Numbered from the stretch's first letter, positions 42,093 through 53,998 are shown. The stretch is 64,000 nucleotides of DNA from Dastarcus helophoroides (GCA_028583605.1 CM053337.1:25220162-25284161); one strand, 5' to 3'. Notes: a model not told the origin generated them from the letters alone. Numbers and translations are program-made.

Positions 42093-42413
42093 ATGAAGGA
42101 AATAAATGCGAGCATCAATGGACTGCTAGGAGCTCTCAAAAATAGATTTAGTAGAAGCATAACATGTTACAGCTGTGCCAAGAAGGACTGCAGGTCAACC
42201 CCCAAGAAGTCGACAAACCCCACAGTAGAAAAACAACACGGCGAGAAGGAGAACTCACTAGCTAATGTCAAGAAACCAGTCCCTAAAGCTCTTCCCATCA
42301 AACAGATAAAAAGGACCAAGGGGAAATTGGTGGTGGAAGCCAGCGTGGATGGAAGAAATGTACAGGCAACAGTGGGCGCAGGAGTCAAGGTGACTGCGAC
42401 ACGCGATATTTAA
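42093..42413 (+). pseudogene. Gypsy zinc knuckle and protease remnant
   Basis: The frame has ITCYSCAKKDCRS, a CCHC zinc knuckle shortened so that the His spacing is lost, then a charged linker and KGKLVVEASVDGRNVQATVG. The protease active site, normally Asp-Ser/Thr-Gly-Ala after this point, reads VGAGVKVT, so the catalytic Asp is gone. The frame ends at TRDI-stop, exactly where the reverse transcriptase core should start but does not. It is inactive. Confidence 0.75.
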
Positions 42414-43030
42414 GCAATCGGTGACTGGCCAAGACCCAAAGATCAACAGAAGTTGAGAAAGTTTTTTGGATTAAGCACCTATTGCAGAAGATTTGTAAAG
42501 GGTCTCGCCAACATCGCTGCGCCATTACACCGACTAACTTAGAAAAGAACGTCTGGACTCCCGATTGTGATACCATTTTCCAAAAACTGAAGTCCGCTTT
42601 GTGCACAAGCCCTATCTTGACTTATCCTCAGCAGAATGGGAAATTCATGCTAGACACGGACGCCAGCAACGTCAGCGTTGGGGCTGTGCTGCCCCAAGTT
42701 CAAGGCAGTAAAGAAAGAGTCATCGAATATTACAGCAAGATTCTGACGAAGCCGGAGAGAAACTATTGCATCACCAGGAAGGAACTTCTTGCGATAGTAA
42801 AGGCCGTGGAACACTTTCACAAGTATTTATGTGGCAAAGAATTTTTCATCAGGACAGATCATTTGGCGCTTTCTTCGTAATTCCGAATGAAAAACGCAGA
42901 GTGGCAGATGACTAGATGGTTAGAAAGGCTCCAATAGTATTACTTCAAGGTGCATCATTGACCGGGACGACAGCATAACAACTCTGACGCTTTGTCCAAA
43001 CGATCGTGTGGGGATTGCCAACACTGCAGA
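42412..43030 (+). pseudogene. Gypsy RT C-terminus and RNase H
   Basis: Text resumes with GDWPRPKDQQKLRKFFGLS and FVKGLANIAAPLHRLT, the end of the reverse transcriptase, then a stop. Frame 42482-42880 gives RNase H with LDTDASNVSVGAVLPQ, TRKELLAIVKAVEHF and RTDHLALS, which retain the acidic residues. After a stop near 42880, TRWLERLQ and PGRQHNNSDALS-like text continues to about 43030. The YxDD-bearing palm is deleted, so no copying activity is possible. Confidence 0.9.
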
Positions 43031-43084
43031 CGAGTTGAGAACCATGAGGGTATAGTAAATATAAGGGTCACGTCTGTCCAGCCA

Positions 43085-43678
43085 GAAGATGGATAGACTG
43101 TGGAAGGTCTTCGGGAGGTACAGAAGAGCGATGCTGATATCGGACTCATATTGAAATGGAAAAAAGCCGGAGATCGACCTGAATGGCAAAAAGTTTCCGA
43201 CAGAAGTCCAGCTCTTAAGAATTTGTGGGCCCAATGGAAATATTTTTACGTAGAGGACGGGGTGCTGAGCAGGGTGTGGGAAAGCGCGAATGGAAAGCGC
43301 GCCAACTTGCAGTTAGTGGGGCCTCAGGAAAAGATTCCACGGGTCTTGTGGGAAGTGCACAGTGAGACCTCTGATGGACATTTAGGGATGAACAAAACCC
43401 TGGAGAAGATTCGGATTGGGTTACCTGCAGGAAGGACATTGAACGGTGGTGTCGGAAATGTGTTACCTGCGCTGCATCCAAGGGCCCTCGTACAAGAACC
43501 AAAGAAGCCCCGAAGCACTAAAATGTGGGAGCTCCATTTGAAAGAATTGCAATCGATGTGGCAGGATCATTCCCAGTATCAGACGATGGAAACAAGTACA
43601 TCCTGGTAGCCATGGATTATTTCGGTAAATGGCCTACAGCTTATGCCATCCCTCTCATTCTTGACGAAAACATTTCTT
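43085..43678 (+). pseudogene. Gypsy integrase N-terminal half, truncated
   Basis: Frame 43100-43609 contains EVQKSDADIGLILKWKK and VLWEVHSETSDGHLGMNKTL, the His pair of the HHCC zinc region. A frame change near 43415 is needed for the Cys pair (RWCRKCVTC-like) and SKGPRTRTKEA. Another frame gives IDVAGSFPVSDDGNKYILVA with the first catalytic Asp and MDYFGKWPTAYAIP, after which coding similarity stops at about 43655. The second Asp and Glu and the DNA-binding end are missing. Integrase would insert the cDNA. It is dead. Confidence 0.88.
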
Positions 43679-44560
43679 AAATTATGAAATTTTGACAAAC
43701 ACCAGTTTTTTTATGGAGTAAATTACCCAGTTTAAAATATTTCATTAACTTCGAATTTTTAAGCAAAATTTTTAGTTATTCTAAATATGTTTTTCATTCG
43801 AAATCCCGGCACTTTCCAGTATTCGAGTTTTTTTCTATAAATTAAACACCTTGGGAAATTTTTAGTTTTTTACGTTCCCAATTTTTCGTAGAATTTTAAT
43901 TTTTTTATGTTTGCATTTTTGATTTTCATCGAAATTTATTCACTTCTTAATTTTGACTTGCTTAAAATTTGTTTTTTTCTGGAATTTTCTCCCAACTCGT
44001 CAGAAATCCAAAATTATTTTAAGTTTGACAATCTCACGGATATTGCGTGATTTTTTTCTAATCTATCATTTTCTGCCATTTCTATTTGATCCTAAAATTC
44101 GTATTTTTTTCAAAATTTTGAGCTGAATCTAAAATTTGACCAAGTTTTTTTAATAGTCCTGCCATTAGCTTTTATTTTTAAATTTAATATTTATGTAATT
44201 GAAAATTTTCAATTTTTTTCTAAATTTTGTTTTTTTTTCAAAATTTTGAATACCTTTCTACAAGTAATAATTTGTACTAATTTTTTTGGAAACGCCGAAA
44301 AAATAATTCTTGATGAAAATTTCAATTTTTTGGGCAGTTTTAAAGGTATGTCAAATTTTAAAATTCTCTCAAAATTCACTATTTTCTACACATTTGGGTT
44401 TTTTTTCTAGAAATGAATTTTTTTTAATATCGTTAAAATATGTATTTATTATAAACATCAACTTGTTTCTGAAGATTTGAATAATGAAGGTATAGAAATC
44501 ATAATATTCCTTTTTGGCCATCAATTTTTCAGGAAGTGTTGTCTCTTCCTGAAGCGCAAA
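43656..44560 (-). repeat. Degenerate AT-rich minisatellite block
   Basis: T-rich on the plus strand, with AAATTTTTAGTT, AAAATTTTGA and ATTTTCATCGAAATTT words. It begins exactly where the gypsy integrase breaks off. No open frame of note. Confidence 0.5.
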
Positions 44561-47261
44561 TCCTGCCTATCCTCATGCTTCTGGATGTTTTTAATTTATG
44601 CAAATTTATTTAAAAAGAATGTAAGCCAATACTCTTAACATCTTAAGATTCACAGAATTTTAAGGATTTAGTTGGAAAAGTATTATGGTTTGGTAGATTA
44701 GGGATTTCCTTCTTTAAACACCTTTAAGCTAAGTTATTGTCAGGTAAAGAGATACCAAAGCTATTATAATATACAGTTATTTCGTCATAAAGTTGTCAAC
44801 CCAAAAATGTGATTTTATTTTGTTTGGAAATGAAAATAATTTTCCACTGACATGTTGTAACAATTAATAGAGAAAAAAATATTTTAAATATCCATACTGA
44901 CTGATATAAGTGATCTGAAATCGCCACCCCATGGCTTCTTTAGCAAAATCCTTTACTGCTAAACAGAAGATTAGATAAAGATCTTGGCTGTAAGATAATA
45001 GAAGAGATGAATACAAGACAAATCAAAAACACATAAATAATTGCTACTTTTAAACTTTGCAAAATTATAGGAATGTAAACCCTATATTCATTTTTGTTGC
45101 TGAAAAGTGTGCTGAATTTTTTTCATTAAGCAACTATGTTGGTGCCTTTTTTTACGAAAAAATGTTATTCATTGCTCATTTTCTTGGTGCCTTGTGTATC
45201 GACAAAAAAATACAGGGCGTACAATCCTCACGTACGATGCAACCCATTATACTTATTAATGAGTAAGAAGGATATAATATACAAAGTGATTCAGGCATAA
45301 TGGCATTAATTTTAAGGGAAGATAAAGAAAAACGTGTATAATACGAATACGCGAGTAAAACAAAATTTTCAGGTATAATTACGCTAAAAAGAATATTTTA
45401 AAATCATAATATAAACCCCTTCTTGAGATGTGACTGACCCTAAAGCTCCAAGGCCCAGATAAATAGAAAGAAGAAGAATTTACGGCTGCGTAGTTGGGAC
45501 TCGGGTGAAACAAATAAGCAAACCATTACTAAATTATGTCTAAATGACAATTCGAAAAATATTAAATGATTCTGGCGGCACCGATGGTTGCGAAAAAGTC
45601 GTTGGGTGATTTACTTTGTTATATGAAAATGGGGTAACAACGAATCGCAGAACAGAGTTGCGCTAAAATAAGTGATATCGTGAAATGGACGTAAACGTTG
45701 ATGTCAACATTGCAAGTAATGAATTAAATTTGTTGTTGTGGGCGCAAGTGTTAAAAGTGGTTATTACTCGAGAGTTATTTCCCGAAGTTTTAATTTTTGT
45801 GACTCTCTGTGATGCGATGGGCATGTTTAAGCCATGTGTAGTTTACCAAAAAATCAGCACTCTGTTCATACGCCCAACAGGTCTAAAATAGTTCGAAAAA
45901 GAGGCACTCGAGTATTAATGTAAGCACATTGCGCCTATTCTGACTGTGGGCTGTCATAGAGATATTTTTTATAGACAGCAACCTAGCTGCTAATCAACGT
46001 TAATATGTTTCGAAATTAAATAATCCAGTGCGTCGAATCGTTATTCATTTTGTAGAATTAATCTTTTAGTTGGAGTCGTTTGTGTTCGTTTATTTTTTGA
46101 ATTTGCGTTTTACTTTTCATCAGACCGATAGATTAACGAAATAAAAAATGTAAAAAGTTTTAAGTGTATGTAAATACAAATACTTATTCGTCAAAATAAG
46201 TAAAAGAGGTTTGCTACCCATTATTTAGCGATGTTTCGCTCTCGCCAGTCTAGCTTATCATTGTTGCCGTAAAGCATTTGAATGGTCAGTAGCGTCGGGC
46301 TTTTCTTGGTCAATCAGTTGATTTGGGTTTATTTTAAAAAGTCTAATAACATTTTTTTTCGATTTTCTGTCTTTACTAAGCCTTTTAAATACGTAGTTAA
46401 AATTAATGCCTTCATGACTGAATCAGCCTATATATGTTGGACAATTTCGACGTCATGTCTGACAGTATCGCATGCGCTGAAATCACAGCGGAAATTTTGG
46501 CCAGAATTCATCAATCTACGACTTTTTTACAGTAGCTGTGACTTTATCTAAATTTGTGACCTTAATAAATAAATAATTTAGTCCAAAGTTAAAATTTATT
46601 ATTTTTATTGGATTTAGGCATCAACAAATATTGTATATTTGGTTGAATTTTGGGCTCGTGAGGGGCGTGCTCCTAGGTGAATCGCCCTGTATATAATTTT
46701 CAAAGAAAATTGGATTAAAAATGGTAAATTTCAATAAATAATATCCCCAACTTTGTTGAAATAGTAGTAGAAGCAAAAAAATTTTTCTTTTAATATATTA
46801 TTTTATTTATGTACACTCATTCATCCATTAACTTGAGATGTTTCGTCTAAAAATTAATTCAAAAATCCATTTTTAAGATTACGTTTTAAACTGAAAGCGT
46901 TGAATGGAATCTGCTTGAACGGAGAAAATCCCAGGATTTATTTATGCATCACTCGTAACATTCTTATGTACTTTTAGCAAAGAATAAATACTTAATGATC
47001 TCATCATTAGATACAAAGAGGATTTACGGAGGTAGAAAGGGTTTTTGGACACTGTCTACACTTAAACGGATATAATATTTATGAAAGAATAGTACTTAAA
47101 GTAGTACCAGTTAAATTCTTAAAATCACAGAATTTTACAGTAAGCTCGACAGACTTCGAGACTGAATTCTCTTCAGTTGGAAAACTAACATGAATTCTGT
47201 ACAAATGGTACAAATAGAAAAATAATTTTTTAGAATTTTTATTTAATTTTTTTCAGTAAAT
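44561..47261. other. Noncoding stretch, no recognised gene
   Basis: Moderately AT-rich with frames at 45057-45266, 45685-45891 and 46282-46551 that I do not recognise. TACAGGGCG at 45211 and CGCCCTGTA at 46683 could be transposon ends but share only about 8 bases. 46800-47260 shows nothing. Confidence 0.45.
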
Positions 47262-47466
47262 TAAAATACAAATCTTGTCCTCTTAAACCAAGAAAGATTA
47301 AAAAACACAACAAAGGTTGCTCTAACACGTTTCGATAACCGAGCTATTATCTTCAGAGAGATACAGTATCTTTCTGAAGGTACACTATCTTCCTGAAGAT
47401 GATAGCTTGGCTATCGAAACGCGTTAGAGCAACCTTTGTTGTGTTTTTTAATCTTTCTTGGTTTCA
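47262..47466. repeat. Repeat family A, copy 4: foldback
   Basis: Left arm from ACAAATCTTGTCCTCTTAAA to CTTCAGAGAG and right arm from TCCTGAAGATGATAGC to CTTGGTTTC are reverse complements, with a duplicated CTGAAGGTACACTATCTTC segment in the centre. Hammerhead-like cores at 47329-47356 (minus) and 47393-47420 (plus); the latter has an intact CTGAAGA and GAAAC with a fully paired GATAGC/GCTATC stem. Confidence 0.9.
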
Positions 47467-47469
47467 AAA

Positions 47470-50400
47470 TTTTGAAAAAATCGAAATTTTCAGAAAAAAG
47501 ATATATTTTTTAAAGTTAATTTATGTGAAAGTCGAAATATAACTTTTCCTGAAATTTAAGTCGTAAGCTTTTGTTTTATGAATATTTGCATATATATTTT
47601 TTTTAAATCCAAGAGTTCTTAAATTTATCAGGAATTTGGTTTCTACATTATAGGTTTTTTCAAATTTTGCTGTTTGTACATTTAATAGTTAATTTTTGTC
47701 CAAAATTTGATTTTATAATAAACTTATACATTTCAAAAAGATCAATATCTCAACAGAATTTTTTCTTCATTTTTTTTTAATAAGGCTATTCTATCTCAAA
47801 AAAAATTGAAACTTAAGCTAAAAATTTTTGATTAAAGTTGAAATTTTAAGAATAGAAAAATGGAAATTTAAAAAATGGCCATTTCAGGAAAATAGAAAGT
47901 TTTCAAATAAACTTTATTTTTTGGGCACTTTTTAAAATTTCGCATTTGATACCAATAACGATCGAAACAAGAAGAAATTCTTTTAATAGTTGACATTTTT
48001 AACCCCTAGTATGTGAAAATTTTTCCATTTTTTTTTTTTGAAAATTGCGGCGTTTTTTTAAATTCTCGAATAATTTTGTTGAACATTTTGGCTTTATTTC
48101 GAAATTTCCTTTTTAAAAATTCGGTTTTTGTTTCATAATACTTTTTAAATATTTGGCTATTTCTTCAAATTTTTAATAAATTAAATTTGAACGGCTTTTC
48201 AAAAATTTTGGCTTTTCTGAAAATTTTGGTTTTTAATAAAGGAATTTTAATTTTTTATGTAGATTTTAGCATCTTTTGAAGTTTTCCAATTTTTCCATAA
48301 TATTTTGGCAATTTTCGACAACATTTCAAAATTTTATCCTCTTTAAAATTTTGACCATTTTTCAAAATTTCAACCTTTTCTGAAAATCTTTATTTTGTTC
48401 AGAATTAAAAGTTATTTTTAAATTAAATAAATTACTACGACGTCAAATAGTTCACCTTTTTTTTATGAAAATTTCGATTTTTCTAATTTTTTTCAAAATT
48501 TTGTCTTCAATTTTCAATTATTTTTCAAAATCGCATTTCATTTTAAAATATCGATTTTTTTTAAACTTCCACATTTTTGAATTTTTTTATTGAAATATTT
48601 AATTTTTATAAAAATATTAATATTTTTCCAAATTTTTGAATATTAAAATTTTCATTGAAATTTCGGCTGTTAAGATTTCGACTTTTTTGGAAAATTTGAA
48701 GTTTTCATAGAAGTTCCTTTTCTACAAATTTTCAACTTTTGTCACAATTTTTTAAAATTCGATATTTTCTGAAAATCTCGCTCTTTCGACTTTATAGGTT
48801 TGGAATTTTTACGAAATTTTGTCTTATTTTTGAAAAAAGAATATTATCAAAATTTCGAGTTTCTTGAAAGTCATAAATTTGTTTGAAAATTTTAACTTTT
48901 TATGAAGATGTCGACCTATTTCAAAATTTTGAATATTAAAAACTTTGATATTTTCTCAAAATTTGTTTGTGTCAAAATTTCTATTTTTTCGAAAGTCGAA
49001 ATTTTATGAAAATTTCGTTGTTAAAAAATATTTCGAATTCTTTTGATCAGTTTAACTTTATTTTAAAAATTAGTAGCACTTCAAAAATTTTTAAATTATA
49101 TATTTTCTTAAAACTTCGCTGTTTTTTAAAAATTCCGACTTTTTTAAAATTAAGCATTTTTACAAAATCTAGTCTGACCTTTTAAAACGTTCGATTTTTT
49201 CAACATTTAATTTTTTTTTAATTTGAATTCTCTGAATATCTCGCCTTTTAATAAAAACTTTCCATTATTTTCTGAAAGTTTCGGTGTTTTTTTAAATTCT
49301 TCAATATTTTTTTGAAAATTTTGGCTTTATTTCGAAATTTTAACTTTTTTGTAAATTTGGTTTTTTTTCAAAATTTCACTTTTGAAATATTTGGCTATTT
49401 CTTCAAATTTCGAATTTTATTTTTTTAAAAATCCTGACTTTCAGAATTACATTTTTTTAAATTAAATTAGTTCGACTTTTCAAAAATTTTTGCTTTTTTG
49501 AAAATTTCGATTTTCAATTAAAGAATTTTAATTTTTCTTGCAGATCTCAGCATCTTTTGAAATTTTCCAATTTTTCCATAAAATTTTGATTTTCAATTTT
49601 CGACAATAATTCAAAATTTTATGCCATTTAAAATTTTGATCATTTTCAAAATTTCAACTTTTTCTGAAAATCTTTATTTTGTTCAATGTTTCAAGTTTTT
49701 TTGCAATTAAATTACTACGACGATAAAAAGTTCACCTTTTTTTAATGAAAATTTCGATTTTTCAAATCTCTTTCAAAATTTTGTCTTGAAATTTTCTGTT
49801 ATTTTCCAAAATTGCATTTTTTAAAATACGGATTTTTTAAAATTTCCTCATTTTTGAAAATCTTTTTATTGCAATTTTTAATCTTTATGTAAATACTAAT
49901 ATTTTATAAAATTTTTAAATATTAATTTTTTAATTCAAATTTGGGTTGTTAAAATTTCGACTTTTTGGAAAACTTGAAATTTTTGAAAATGTCCTTTTTT
50001 TAAAAATTTACAACTTGTTACACAAAATTTTCAAAATTTGATTCCTTCTCGAAACCTCCTTCTTTTTGTAAATTTAGACTTTTATAAGTTTGGGATTATT
50101 ACAGAATTTTGTTTGACTTTTTTAAGAAGAATATTATCAAAATTTCGCCTTTTTTAAAAACCCTATTTTTTTTTAATAAGAATTCCAATAATTTTTTTTT
50201 TAAATTTATTCTTTTTACAAAACTTTCGAAAGCTTTTCAAAGTCTTAATTTCTTTTTCAAATTTTTCCCAACTCTTAAGAATTTATTTTTTTTTCAAAAT
50301 TTAGTGTTATACCAAATTCTATTTTTATGAGTTTTGGTTTTTCCCGATATTTCAACTTTTTCTTCAGATGCGGAATTTTTTATCGAAAATTTTGTGTTTT

Positions 50401-50850
50401 AAAAATATTTGAGACTAAAGTGAAAATTTTTAAAACCCAACTCTTCATTATTGAAGTTTTTGTCCTAAGGTTGGGCTATAATCTCGAAATGTAGGCTCTT
50501 TTCAAAATCTTAATATTCGAAGTCTTTGCTTCAACAAACTCACACTTTGGTTTTTAAGTTTAAATTTGGAGAAAAAAAAATAAAAAAACTGTCTTGGAGA
50601 CAGAAGAAGTAAAAACTTAAAACCAACCTTCTCTAATGTAAACAGTTGGCATTTTGGTAACGCGTGTTGGTCTTGCCTAAAAAAGTTTTCACTTCAAAAA
50701 TATAGGTTTAAATTCGGAAAAAAAGTAATTATCATCTGATAACATATAATTAAAAAAAGTAGGCACAGAAAGGTCATTAATTAAAAAAAATGTTTTAGAA
50801 ACTTAAGAGTTTGAAGGCGAAATTTGGAGTTTTTTCTACAAATTTTACCT
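47470..50850 (-). repeat. Long degenerate AT-rich minisatellite block
   Basis: About 3.3 kb of T-rich plus-strand sequence with words like AAAATTTCGACTTTTT, AAATTTTGGCTTT and TTTTCAAAATTT spaced roughly every 20-25 bases. The short Phe/Lys/Ser-rich frames (48967-49185, 50109-50330) are by-products. It contains the tandem duplication listed separately. At 50590-50640 CAGAAGAAGTAAAAACTTAA recalls the short repeat near 4796 and 18908. Confidence 0.6.
48000..50420. repeat. Tandem duplication with about 1.28-kb offset
   Basis: Two diverged direct copies, about 48000-49250 and 49255-50420. Paired landmarks: ATTACTACGACG at 48431 and 49711, CATCTTTTGAARTTTTCCAA near 48270 and 49548, and AGAATATTATCAAAATTTCG near 48838 and 50127. 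The offset grows from about 1.23 to 1.29 kb by small indels. Confidence 0.85.
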
Positions 50851-50852
50851 TT

Positions 50853-51165
50853 GATACAGGATATACTTCTTCCGGGATTGGACCGTGTCAAAGAACTACT
50901 AGAAGTGTCGCCCACCATCGTAGGAGGTTTCTTTAGGAACAAATTAAAGAAACAATAAATGAAAAAAGAAATATAAGGGAATATGCAAAAATGAAATAAT
51001 GAAAAGGCCAATTTCAAAACATCAGAACACGGTAACTCAGTATCTCCACCATATCAGAGGCGTAACTCTTCTGAATTGAAAATTGGTACAAAGTAAAAGA
51101 AAGTTTAGACAGAAGAGCACGATAACTCAGTATGTCCACCATACCAGAGGCGAAACCCTTCTGAG
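50853..51165 (-). repeat. Penelope-like 3' end fragment
   Basis: This matches the left half of the 19335-20648 palindrome: GGATATACTTCTTCCGGGAT, TCAAAGAACTACTAGAAGTG, GCCAATTTCAAAACATCAGA and two direct copies of CACCATACCAGAGGCGAAAC-like text. The GIY-YIG coding part is absent. The hammerhead-like motif at 50905-50936 is decayed. Confidence 0.85.
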
Positions 51166-51568
51166 CTTTAAATCTCGAAATATTGACTCTTTTCTAGAAA
51201 TTTTGAGATTAACGCCAAAATTTCCACATTTTTCTGGAAGTCGAAATTTCGACTTTAATAATCTCGAAATTTTTATAAAAAACCTAATATTTCGAGATTA
51301 GTGCAAAATTTTGAGATTATTTGCAAAATTTTTAAAAAGAAGTCGAATTTTAGGAAAAAAAGTCGAAATTTGGAGATTAAAGTCGAAATTCCGATATTAT
51401 TTAAGAAGAAATTTTAATTTTAATCTCAAAGTTTCTAAAAAAAGTGGCAATAATAACCTTAAACTTGAAATTTCTAAAAAGATTTTTTTTTTAAATTGAT
51501 GTCCTTATTGTCTTTTCTACACCTTTGATTTTTGACATCCTAAACCCACAATTAAGTTTTTTTTGGTG
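51166..51568 (+). repeat. Degenerate AT-rich minisatellite block
   Basis: A-rich polarity with clear copies of the motif: AAGTCGAAATTTGGAGATTA, AAAGTCGAAATTCC and TCGAAATTTCGAC. The words TCTCGAAAT and GAGATTA recur several times, so the repeat unit is easiest to see here. Confidence 0.65.
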
Positions 51569-51641
51569 CAACGGACTGGTAGTTGGTTATCTTAAAAATT
51601 GAAATACAGAACTTGAGCAAGAAAGATTTCTTGGTTTCAAG
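51569..51641 (+). repeat. Repeat family A, fragment
   Basis: ACGGACTGGTAGTTGGTTAT, TTAAAAATTGAAATACAGAA and AAGAAAGATTTCTTGGTTTC match the outer arms of the family. The centre with the hammerhead-like core is lost, and the two arm ends are directly joined. Confidence 0.8.
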
Positions 51642-51675
51642 CAACAATTAAGTATTTAAGAAACATTGGAAAAGC

Positions 51676-51865
51676 ATCGATGTATCGTTATCGAATACCG
51701 ATGTTTGAGACATCGACTTTTATTTAAAAAATATCGATGTTCAAACATCGATGCGTTTTTAAACGATGTTGCATCCCTAAATATATTTGCATACTTTCTT
51801 GCGAATGCGAATGTTAAAAAAAAACAAGCGAATATTCGAGAATACGAATGCGAATATTCGTAACA
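51676..51865. promoter_or_regulatory. Cluster of ATCGATG and CGAATATTCG palindromes
   Basis: 51676-51775 holds about seven full or near copies of ACATCGATGT, including CATCGATGTATC, AATATCGATGTTC and ACATCGATGCG. 51790-51862 holds repeated GCGAATGCGAATG and two GCGAATATTCG palindromes. ATCGAT-type sites are bound by DREF-like factors at insect promoters, but no gene start is visible here. It may instead be a decayed short tandem repeat. Confidence 0.4.
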
Positions 51866-51877
51866 TTACTACTTGTC

Positions 51878-52088
51878 ACGCTGAGGACTTCTGTCTATGT
51901 AGAACTTTCAAACTCTGGAATTCTGTACTAAACAGAATTTTCCGTGACACTTATAATTTATCCTTATTTAAAAATGCAGTTCATCGCCACCTGTCTTTAT
52001 TTTGGCATCCTACTCTGCACTGCTTTAAAGGCATAATGGAGTTGCCCTTTGCGAATGAACTTAATTTGAACTTAAAAAGTCAATTTTG
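51878..52088 (+). pseudogene. LINE reverse transcriptase tail fragment
   Basis: One frame reads TLRTSVY from 51878, then after a frame change FKLWNSVLNRIFRDTYNLSL and FKNAVHRHLSLFWHPTLHC, closing with a stop at 52087-52089. This is the same C-terminal tail as on the minus strand at 35660-36178 (TLRTSVYEGSFF, FKLWNALPKDI, KKSVHRHLSLFLHP) with EGSFFYKV deleted. It is a 5'-truncated remnant of the same LINE family. Confidence 0.75.
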
Positions 52089-52089
52089 A

Positions 52090-53798
52090 GAGAAACCAAA
52101 TATTTTCAAAATTTCTTCTGATGAGTTTTACACTTGATAGAAATGTTTACTTTGATCTTAAAAATTCACGAGACAATGTCTTAAGATCCTAATATCAAAA
52201 TTTCCATTTTCTCCAAATTCAGAGCCTAAACTTTTTCGAACTTAAAAACTCGACACATTTATTTCACAAATGGGTTTTTTCGGTAACCGAGTATTTTCTC
52301 TGTAACTTAAACTACTTGCTTATCAAATTCTAATTTTTTTTTTACAATTTTGAATTTTTATTCAAATTTTGTGGTTCGACATTTTTTCAATTTAAAGGAG
52401 GAAGTTATTATAAAGTCTGTGCAAGGGCGGTTGAAAGGAACATGGTGGTCGTGACCTGAACCAGTGTTATATGTAGAGGAATATTTAATTCACATTACAA
52501 TGTTGTACAAAAAAAAAATCATTAGACTCTCATTTCATGTCAACGAACTGACTAACTTGTGCAATGGAAATTAATGTATAGAAGATAGTGATCTTCGCGG
52601 CCGTTTTAAATATATTTTAATGGATCGTAATTGATTGTGCTACAAATATGTTTAACATAATTGCTTAATAACATTGGTACAATTATAATTTAATAAAAGT
52701 AGAGGTTGATTCCAACCTTTCCATTCGATAAAATTTGAATGTAAGGCAAATAAAATCGGTTAACTTTTTAACCTTCTAAAGTAACACGAAGAATACGATT
52801 GGTAGCCATTTGCTAAATTAATCGGAAAAATAGAGATTTATTAGTAAAAGTAATTTCTCGAAATTATACTCGCTGTAAAACTGTTTAACATTGGAATTAG
52901 TAAAATCATAGCAATAAATCGTAACTATAAAATCGTGTACTGGCACATTACGTTTTACGATTATTTTTGATTGACCCCTTTTGTTCTTCGTACGTGGCAT
53001 GATTAAAAAATTCTACAATTTAATTGATTTTCTAATAAAAGGCTATTATTGCAACTAATAGGTATTTTTTCAATATGTTAAAGTACATGCAACACAATGA
53101 GTAATTGCACCGAATTAATATCTAACTTACGTTAAAAATACAATAAATAATGAAATGCTAATAAAGCAAGTGATATATTCCATAAAATTATGTTTCTTAT
53201 CGACATAATAACACCCTAATAAATAAAATACTCAAGTACAATTAGGATAATATTACATTTATAATGTATTAATGAAACACCTGATATTTCTCAAAGACTA
53301 ATCTTCTTTCAATAACCTAAACTCACCTAATTTTATATACTCACTATCGATATAGTACACGGTTAATTAGATTTTAGTTTCAAAAGTTCGCTCTTTTAGC
53401 AACTTATCTGGGAAATTATCCGCGTAGTAAATCATGTTATGAAACGCCTGATTCATTATCTGCATACGACAATAATTAATCTTTCTACACACATTCTACG
53501 TGGACGTGCATTAAATATGGTAAATTTTATCAAACGAAATACATATAGTACTTTTTAAGCTTTTTGGGATTTGATATTCCAAAATGAAGACAGGAACAAC
53601 CCTTGCAGTATAATTTTGTTGACCGATTCCAACAACGTTTTATTTTAGAAAAATCAGATCTGGGACTAAGGATCTTAAATGAAAAGTTGTGTGAATGCGT
53701 CAAAATGATTAATAATCCCATTTTCTTTTTTGTTCAGATTATGATTCTTCTCTTTCACTACTTCTTGGAAAATGTCATTATCACCAACTGCACAATTT
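52090..53798. other. AT-rich noncoding stretch
   Basis: No transposon signature. The minus frame 52818-53000 starts MPRTKNKRGQSK and is 60 codons; I do not recognise it. 52560-53540 may be single-copy host DNA. Confidence 0.45.
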
Positions 53799-53998
53799 CG
53801 GTGGAACTGATTATCTTTAAAATTGAAATGCAAATCTTGTCCCCTGAAACAAAAAAAGATTAAAAAACTTAACAATCACTCTAATTTATCTCTCTGAAGA
53901 TGATAGCTTGACTATCGAAACGGGTTAGAGCAACCTTTGTTGTGTTTTTTAATATTTCTTGGCTTCAGAGGACAAGATTTGTATTTTAATTTTTACTA
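53799..53998. repeat. Repeat family A, copy 6
   Basis: Left arm GGTGGAACTGATTATCTTTA to AACAATCACTCTAA is shortened. The right arm runs from TCTCTGAAGATGATAGC to GAGGACAAGATTTGTATTTT. Core at 53894-53921 (plus): CTGAAGA and GAAAC intact, stem GATAG/CTATC paired. Confidence 0.85.

Larger units (their letters stand above)
40442..43655 (+). mobile_element. Ty3/gypsy retrotransposon, internally deleted and 3'-truncated
   Basis: The order is 5' LTR, tRNA primer site, gag, protease, RNase H and integrase, all on the plus strand. The catalytic core of the reverse transcriptase is missing: the protease frame joins DWPRPKDQQKLRKFFGLS text directly. The element breaks off inside the integrase at about 43655, where AT-rich minisatellite begins. 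No 3' LTR was seen. A related fragment is on the minus strand at 60255-62285. Confidence 0.93.

Noticed and set aside
45211..46691. TACAGGGCG and CGCCCTGTA as possible ends of a 1.5-kb DNA transposon
   Set aside because: The inverted match is only about 8 bases and no transposase lies between; chance is likely given how common this end motif is here.
7426..50420. CRISPR-like arrays
   Set aside because: Repeats here are either a dinucleotide run, diverged minisatellite or dispersed mobile repeats; no regular identical repeats with unique spacers and no cas genes.
52818..53000. Minus frame starting MPRTKNKRGQSK
   Set aside because: 60 codons, no recognised domain, surrounded by AT-rich DNA.
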